A stretch of DNA of 64,000 bases from CAIUMH01 sp963758555 (GTDB taxonomy: Bacteria; Actinomycetota; Acidimicrobiia; Acidimicrobiales; RAAP-2). Of the stretch, positions 60,026-64,000 are shown one piece after another. A program made the translations under genes and the position numbers. The stretch covers positions 868,001 through 932,000 of the forward strand of contig CAVWVW010000003.1 of assembly GCA_963758555.1 (NCBI GenBank), given 5' to 3'. Each line of letters begins with the position of its first letter. Position 1 is the first letter of the stretch. The notes below the pieces were generated by a model. It made no database searches, was not told where the DNA came from, and worked only from the letters and a program-made list of their open reading frames with translations.

Positions 60026-60492
60026 GGCTTCGACGATAAATCGAAGAGCTCGTCAGCGCTTCTTCGAAACTGCTCTCTTGTGGTCGTCGAGCTCGGGCCC
60101 CTCCGTGGTCGCGACAGGACCATCAGCTGACACGGGGCAATGACGGGAAGCTCCTCGTGGCTGCGGGCGCGGTAGCTCGACGGCGGCTCGCCGACGAGCT
60201 CGGCGAAACGAGCGGAGAACGACCCGAGGCTCACCCAACCAACGGCCATGCAGACCTCGGTCACGCTGAGCTCACCTCGACGCAAGAGCTCCTTCGCTCG
60301 CTCGATCCGCCGTGTCATGAGGTACGAATGGGGCGTCTCGGCGTACGCCTCGCGGAAGCGACGGCTGAAGTGGGCCGACGACATCAGCGCCGTAGCAGCG
60401 AGCGCCGCGACGTCCAGCGGTTGCGCAAACTCACGATCCATCTGGTCGCGGGCCCGACGGAGGCGACGCAGCTCGTCCAGCTCAAGGCTCAT
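60022..60492 (-). CDS. AraC-family transcriptional regulator
   Basis: 156 residues. A nearly bare C-terminal-type AraC DNA-binding domain: LDVAALAATALMSSAHFSRRFREAYAETPHSYLMTRRIERAKELLRRGELSVTEVCMAVGWVSLGSFSARFAELVGEPPSSYR has both helix-turn-helices. No separate ligand domain is present, so the partner VOC protein, coupled by an ATGA overlap, may sense or modify the inducer. The upstream gap is full of palindromes that could be its operators. Confidence 0.88.
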   Translation of the reverse strand: MSLELDELRRLRRARDQMDREFAQPLDVAALAATALMSSAHFSRRFREAYAETPHSYLMTRRIERAKELLRRGELSVTEVCMAVGWVSLGSFSARFAELVGEPPSSYRARSHEELPVIAPCQLMVLSRPRRGPSSTTTREQFRRSADELFDLSSKP

Positions 60493-60708
60493 CGCTGCCT
60501 ATCCTTCCCCAGAACGAGGGAGTTGAAGCGCCCCACCGAACCGACGTGAGACGTCGATTCGCTGCTTGGTGAACAGGCACGTGCCTCGTGGGCGAATTGC
60601 CCACCTGGTCAGGTAGATCGACTGAGCGGAGGAACACGGCTGTCGCCCGTTCCGCGGCCACGCGACGTCAGCGGAGGAGAGATTCGCTCGATCTTCTTTG
60701 AAGAGACT

Positions 60709-60739
60709 CGCCCGCACCACGAAAACGTGGTCACGGGCG
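60709..60739 (+). terminator. Long hairpin upstream of the YciI-type gene
   Basis: Stem CGCCCG-CA-CCACG, loop AAAA, CGTGG-TCA-CGGGCG: eleven paired bases with a small internal loop. It could be a leader structure, an attenuator or a protein site; no T-tract follows. Confidence 0.45.
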
Positions 60740-60748
60740 GGTCCGAGC

Positions 60749-60764
60749 GGAGGAGACTGTCCTC
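60749..60764 (+). promoter_or_regulatory. Ribosome site sequestered in a hairpin
   Basis: GAGGA-GACTG-TCCTC forms a stem-loop directly before ATG 60765, pairing the GGAGGA ribosome site with the bases just before the start codon. Confidence 0.45.
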
Positions 60765-61043
60765 ATGTACTTCTTGCTCTTCTATGAAGTGGTCGATGAC
60801 TACGTCAAACGTCGACAAGCCTTCCGCACAGAGCACCTCGCGTTGGCACAAGAGGCGAGAGAGCGAGGCGAGTTAGTCCTCGCCGGTGCCTACGCCGACC
60901 CTCCAGATGGAGCTGCACTGGTGTTCCGGGGTGGCGATGACTCAATCGTGAGAGGGTTCGTCGCCCTTGACCCCTACGTCCGTGAGGGACTTGTCACGAA
61001 GTGGGTGATCCGACAGTGGACGGTCGTGGTCGGCGACCAGTGA
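60765..61043 (+). CDS. YciI-family protein
   Basis: 92-residue ferredoxin-like fold. MYFLLFYEVVDDYVKRRQAFRTEHLALAQEARERGELVLAGAYADPPDGAALVFRG is typical of YciI, with a His (EHL) and Asp in the putative active cleft; the DP near the end of strand 4 (FVALDPYVREGLV) is also conserved. YciI proteins are dimeric and mostly uncharacterised; some act in chloro-aromatic or other degradation. The ribosome site lies in a hairpin. The end of the gene abuts a truncated methyltransferase. Confidence 0.86.
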   Translation: MYFLLFYEVVDDYVKRRQAFRTEHLALAQEARERGELVLAGAYADPPDGAALVFRGGDDSIVRGFVALDPYVREGLVTKWVIRQWTVVVGDQ

Positions 61044-61279
61044 GGTTCAACAGCCTCCTGGAACGGGCGGGCAACGATTCCGGTTCCGCAACCCACATCG
61101 AGCACCCGCCGGCGGTTGCCAGCAGCCACGATTCGTAGCACCAGCGCATCGGGATAGCGAGGACGTGTCCGGTCGTAGAGCTCAGCGTCTGAGCCGAACG
61201 ACTCGGCGATGGTCCGGGCCTGATGAGGCTCCCTGGATCCCTGAGGCTCACTCGCCACGATCGAAATCGTACGGGTCAT
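61040..61279 (-). pseudogene. 5-prime remnant of a class I SAM-dependent methyltransferase
   Basis: Only about 80 residues resemble a methyltransferase: the N-terminus AESFGSDAELYDRTRPRYPDALVLRIVAAG and motif I VLDVGCGTGIVARPFQEAV. Homology stops at about 61040, exactly where the convergent YciI gene ends, and the rest of the frame is not methyltransferase-like. The remaining 150 or more residues are missing, so the enzyme is non-functional. It is probably left from an insertion or deletion that brought the YciI gene in. Confidence 0.7.
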
Positions 61280-61380
61280 CGCTTGCCAGAGGACGCAACG
61301 CCAACTTTCCATCCGCGTGGGGGGAGACGACCAGCTCGTGGATCACGCTGCTCCCCCCGAGGCGAGCGCTGGCGGGGTGC

Positions 61381-62088
61381 TCAGGCGCCGCAGTACTGCT
61401 GATCTTGGCCGGCCTGCATCTCTGCGACGCTGCAGAAGTAGTACAGGTGCTGACCGTTCGAGGAGAGGTCGAATCCGAAGCTCGTCGGGCTCAGCGTGAA
61501 GACCGAGCCAGGACCAAAGGTCTGGTCCGGACTGGTGCTGGACGGGCCCGGGAAGGCCAGTTCTCCCGACGTGATCGTGACGGTCGCCTGGGAGTCGCTT
61601 CCGCTGCTGGCGGCGATCTGAGCGACCTGCGTGACGCCGATCGGCACGGTCACACCGGGCCATTCAAGCTGGCCCACGCCGTCGGCACCGATGGCGATCG
61701 AGCCATCATGCATCGCCCAGCTGCCGACGAACGCCGAAGACAGTGCCGTCGGGGGAGGCGTGGTCGAAGCAGCGTCCGGAGGCGTGGCTGCTTGCGTCGG
61801 GGGAGTCGTCTGCGAGGGATTGCTTGATGGCGCGTTCGAGGGAGGGTTGACGTGGCCACCGGCAGACGGAGGTGGACTGGCGTGTGACGGCGTGCTCGGT
61901 GGCGTTCCTGAGCCGCCGCCTCCACCCGCCAGCACGATCGCTCCGACGACCGCAGCGAGTGCCACCGCGAGCGCAAGAGAGCCAGCAGCCCAGAGGTGGC
62001 GCCGACGGGCGCGCTGCTGTGCCTCTGGGAAGAGCAGCTCGGGCTCGATGACGTCGCCCCCTGCCGGCCGTTCAATGAGGTCAGTCAT
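61381..62088 (-). CDS. Membrane-anchored secreted protein, Pro/Ser-rich
   Basis: 235 residues. A cytosolic N-terminus (MTDLIERPAGGDVIEPELLFPEAQQ) and RARRRHLW precede one transmembrane helix (AAGSLALAVALAAVVGAIVL). A Gly/Pro/Ser/Thr linker of about 60 residues leads to a beta-rich domain (FVGSWAMHDGSIAIGADGVGQLEWPGVTVPIG... and SPTSFGFDLSSNGQHLYYFCSVAEMQAGQ) with two late cysteines. No family was recognised. It is 27 bases downstream of the next gene listed, of similar build, and probably co-transcribed. Confidence 0.66.
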   Translation of the reverse strand: MTDLIERPAGGDVIEPELLFPEAQQRARRRHLWAAGSLALAVALAAVVGAIVLAGGGGGSGTPPSTPSHASPPPSAGGHVNPPSNAPSSNPSQTTPPTQAATPPDAASTTPPPTALSSAFVGSWAMHDGSIAIGADGVGQLEWPGVTVPIGVTQVAQIAASSGSDSQATVTITSGELAFPGPSSTSPDQTFGPGSVFTLSPTSFGFDLSSNGQHLYYFCSVAEMQAGQDQQYCGA

Positions 62089-62115
62089 GAATGCGGCCTC
62101 TTGTCGCGGGCCACG

Positions 62116-62667
62116 TCACTTCAGCACCAGGGAGTAGGGCCTGCCCATGCCGGGGCCCGGAGGTGCGTTCACCACGCCGAAAGCAGTACCGCCGTCCCCT
62201 CTGCCGGGAGGGTTGAAGGTCATCGTGATCACCCTTCCTGTCGGCGCCTTAGCTCCGGGTGGGACGGAACAAGAGCCGCACACGAAGTGGCCTTCGAGAA
62301 CAACCACGTAGACGCGTTCGCCCCCCGGCACGGGGTCCATCCCCGTTCCTGCCTTGAAGGCTTGCTCGCGCGTGGTCGTGTAGATCAACGCCGTGGTCAC
62401 CGTCCCCGACCTTGCGGCGCTGCTGGCCGCTTGGACGATCTGCCCGAGGTGACCAGAGGCGAAGCCGGGTGGCGGAGGCGGCGGTGTTGCTGACCCACCA
62501 CGCCCTGACACCTCGAACGTGATCCCAAGGGCGAGCACAGCGACAGCGAGCACGGCGCCACCGCTGGCCAGGAGGTGTCGGCGACGACCTCGTCGCTTGG
62601 CCTCACGGATGAGCGCTTCTGCCTCAGCACCTTGATCACCAAGCTCGGGAAGCAGCACGCTGACCAT
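62116..62667 (-). CDS. Membrane-anchored secreted protein
   Basis: 183 residues. An acidic N-terminus (MVSVLLPELGDQGAEAEALIREA), KRRGRRRHLLA, one transmembrane helix (SGGAVLAVAVLALGITFEV), a Gly/Pro linker and an outer beta domain (VTTALIYTTTREQAFKAGTGMDPVPGGERVYVVVLEGHFVCGSCSVPPGAKAPTGRVITMTFNPPG). Longer in-frame starts are possible, but a textbook promoter sits at the leaderless distance from ATG 62667. Function unknown. The layout resembles the sigma-coupled membrane protein near 54 kb. Confidence 0.68.
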   Translation of the reverse strand: MVSVLLPELGDQGAEAEALIREAKRRGRRRHLLASGGAVLAVAVLALGITFEVSGRGGSATPPPPPPGFASGHLGQIVQAASSAARSGTVTTALIYTTTREQAFKAGTGMDPVPGGERVYVVVLEGHFVCGSCSVPPGAKAPTGRVITMTFNPPGRGDGGTAFGVVNAPPGPGMGRPYSLVLK

Positions 62668-62673
62668 AAAGCC

Positions 62674-62702
62674 ATTATCATTAGCGTCATCAGGTTTGTC
62701 AA
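62674..62702 (-). promoter_or_regulatory. Near-consensus sigma70 promoter, leaderless
   Basis: On the reverse strand TTGACA, 17 bases, GATAAT, six bases, then ATG 62667. This is the clearest promoter in the window, with both elements close to consensus and no room for a ribosome site. Confidence 0.72.
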
Positions 62703-62929
62703 GGCAACCCTTCAGATCCCAGTTTGCACCGGGATCGGTATCTGCCAGCTGGAACGCAAGGCATCTGGGGAGCGGCCGAAAGACGTGTCGTTCCGCCAAG
62801 GCCCCTGGTGAGAACCCCGGAACGGAACGGGGATCTTCAGTGCCGTGCCACAAACCATCGTGTTCGGCACGCTTCGTCGACAACGCGATTCCCGCGAGGG
62901 AGCGAGCACCGTCGCGAGGCAAGGAAGCC

Positions 62930-63502
62930 TCAGTCGGCAACCTCGAGACCTCGCTTCATGGCGTCCAAGTACCCGCGTGTTCCAGCGCGCTGGACGATCC
63001 GTGCGACAAGACCCGCCAGTCGAACGAGCGGCGCTCCGGGTCGAGAGAACGCCCTGATCCGGAACGTCACGTCACCGTCGCCCGTGATCGAAACCACAAA
63101 CGATTCCTCACCTCGCTCGGGATGGCCAGGAAGGGTCCCGTAGGCGAAGCCCCATTGATCGGGGTCATCGAGAACTCCCACGATGCGACACGGAGCCGCC
63201 AATGCCAACCAAGGCGTGCCGACGGTGACCACGACCGTGGCACCCACCTCAATCGGAGCAGCGCGGGGGAAGACCCTCATGCCAGGGACGTGGTGACTCT
63301 TCCACGCCTTGAGCCCGGCGACGGATCGCTGGAAGACCACTCGCCCTTTGCCGAGCGAGGTCTCAGCGAAGTCGCGTCGGTAGCCATCAGGATTCTCTCC
63401 CCTGAGCGTTGCTCCGATCTCTGGATAGGTCGGCGCGGCCTCCGTCCTCGTTGAGAGAAGGTGGTCGATCGACACCTGGCTGTCGGGACGAACCAACTTC
63501 AT
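62930..63502 (-). CDS. DUF1990 family protein
   Basis: 190 residues. PTYPEIGATLRGENPDGYRRDFAETSLGKGRVVFQRSVAGLKAWKSHH opens the domain. FAYGTLPGHPERGEESFVV and the C-terminal AFSRPGAPLVRLAGLVARIVQRAGTRGYLDAMKRGL are the recognisable DUF1990 features. The fold is thought to be related to START-like lipid-binding proteins; no reaction is known. It is cytosolic. Neighbours give no clear functional link. Confidence 0.84.
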   Translation of the reverse strand: MKLVRPDSQVSIDHLLSTRTEAAPTYPEIGATLRGENPDGYRRDFAETSLGKGRVVFQRSVAGLKAWKSHHVPGMRVFPRAAPIEVGATVVVTVGTPWLALAAPCRIVGVLDDPDQWGFAYGTLPGHPERGEESFVVSITGDGDVTFRIRAFSRPGAPLVRLAGLVARIVQRAGTRGYLDAMKRGLEVAD

Positions 63503-63765
63503 GGGACGTTGCTATCACCGAGATCGCGCCCGAATCACCATTGGATGATGGGGGAGCGGTCGGCCGATCACTGCGAAGTGGCTCACGAAGGAGGTCAGAC
63601 CGGATCTCGTGGGAGGTGCACCTCACCGATCCGTCTCGAAAATGGGAAGCCATCTGAAACCGTGAGCCTCCATCCGACACGTGAGGTCGGTGGCTTTCCC
63701 CTCAGGCTCACAGGTGATCTACATGCTCAATCGCCTCGAGAGGGCGACTCGTATGATTCGAGTCG
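63503..63765. other. Intergenic region before the redoxin gene
   Basis: 263 bases with no credible gene. TATGAT (63752-63757) eight bases before ATG 63766 is a likely leaderless -10 box. TCGCC-TCGAGAG-GGCGA just upstream (63731-63747) can form a short hairpin. Confidence 0.4.
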
Positions 63766-64000
63766 ATGAGCAGTGGTGAACTCTCACAACCGGGCCCAGA
63801 CGGGAACCAGCCAGCTGAAGAGGCAGCTCTCGGCTCTCCGAGAGCTCGTCGCCGTTTCCTTGCCCTTGGTGTGGTCCTGGCTCTCGCCTTGGGTCTCTAC
63901 CTCTACGTCGACTTCACTCCGAAGACCTCCGGTGGACCGATTGCGGCTGGCGCAGCGGTGCCGCACTTCACGCTGGCCAACGTCAACGGTGGCCCGACGG
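63766..64000 (+). CDS. Membrane-anchored redoxin/thioredoxin-like protein (partial, N-terminus only)
   Basis: The window holds the first 78 residues. A hydrophilic cytosolic start (MSSGELSQPGPDGNQPAEEA) and basic RARRRFL precede a transmembrane helix or signal anchor (ALGVVLALALGLYLYV), then the beginning of a redoxin domain (AAVPHFTLANVNGGPT). The catalytic cysteines lie beyond the window. TlpA-, ResA- or SCO1-like roles in cytochrome maturation or disulfide reduction are all possible. Confidence 0.72.
   Translation, partial: MSSGELSQPGPDGNQPAEEAALGSPRARRRFLALGVVLALALGLYLYVDFTPKTSGGPIAAGAAVPHFTLANVNGGPT

Larger units (their letters stand above)
60493..60764. promoter_or_regulatory. Palindrome-rich intergenic region between araC-type gene and yciI-type gene
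   Basis: Several perfect inverted repeats are packed here: CGACGT-GAG-ACGTCG (60542-60556), AGGCACGTGCCT (60575-60586), GTGGGC-GAATT-GCCCAC (60588-60604), TCTTC-TTT-GAAGA (60692-60704), and a long hairpin (60709-60739). The motif AGCGGAGGA recurs at about 60625, 60670 and 60746. No gene is seen. Confidence 0.55.

Noticed and set aside
62668..62929. N-terminal extension of the 62116-62667 protein up to 62940
   Set aside because: The extension lacks structure and a textbook promoter lies inside it, six bases before ATG 62667.

Overview
The window looks like a chromosome segment from a high-GC actinobacterium, most likely of the class Acidimicrobiia. The reasons are a complete Pup-proteasome locus, a fused F420 deazaflavin synthase (FbiC), a DUF4193 zinc protein, many GTG starts, and many genes whose -10 box lies only 6-8 bases before the start codon. 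No rRNA, tRNA, CRISPR array, insertion sequence or prophage was recognised.

Layout. 1-15.1 kb holds core metabolism: thiO (cut by the window edge), gltB-gltD, an NlpC/P60 cell-wall enzyme, an acyl-CoA ligase, a LOG-family protein overlapping fbiC, and transketolase. 15.2-29.7 kb is the Pup-proteasome neighbourhood: thioesterase, three small envelope proteins, trmI, ferredoxin, arc, dop, pup, prcB, prcA, pafA, lepB, tatB, tatC, a HelY-type helicase and a double-length ThyX-like protein. No pafB/pafC follows pafA, and Pup ends in Gly-Gly-Glu. 30-36.7 kb carries DUF4193, a GNAT enzyme, an RG-rich unknown protein, an HtrA protease, pyrophosphatase and cysE-cysK.

36.7-43.2 kb is a leucine/isovalerate catabolic locus: acyl-CoA dehydrogenase and methylcrotonyl-CoA carboxylase subunits on one strand, HMG-CoA lyase and an enoyl-CoA hydratase on the other, with a long palindrome in the divergent gap. 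43.2-51.7 kb continues with acyl-CoA metabolism (SCP-type thiolase, DUF35 partner, hydratase, SDR, TetR regulator, acyl-CoA dehydrogenase, FMN reductase). 51.9-64 kb is more accessory: an ECF sigma factor operon with a membrane protein and two paralogous lipoproteins built from a repeated domain, a sulfatase, a flippase-like membrane protein, VOC/AraC and YciI genes around a palindrome-rich gap, a methyltransferase remnant, two anchored secreted proteins, DUF1990, and the start of a redoxin.

An important caveat is that eleven otherwise well-conserved genes are broken by one or more single-base indels (gltB, NlpC/P60, helY, mccA, mccB, HMG-CoA lyase, thiolase, DUF35, FMN reductase and both lipoproteins). 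These look more like assembly errors than real decay. They create false fusions and false stops, so coordinates for these genes are given as the reconstructed whole gene.
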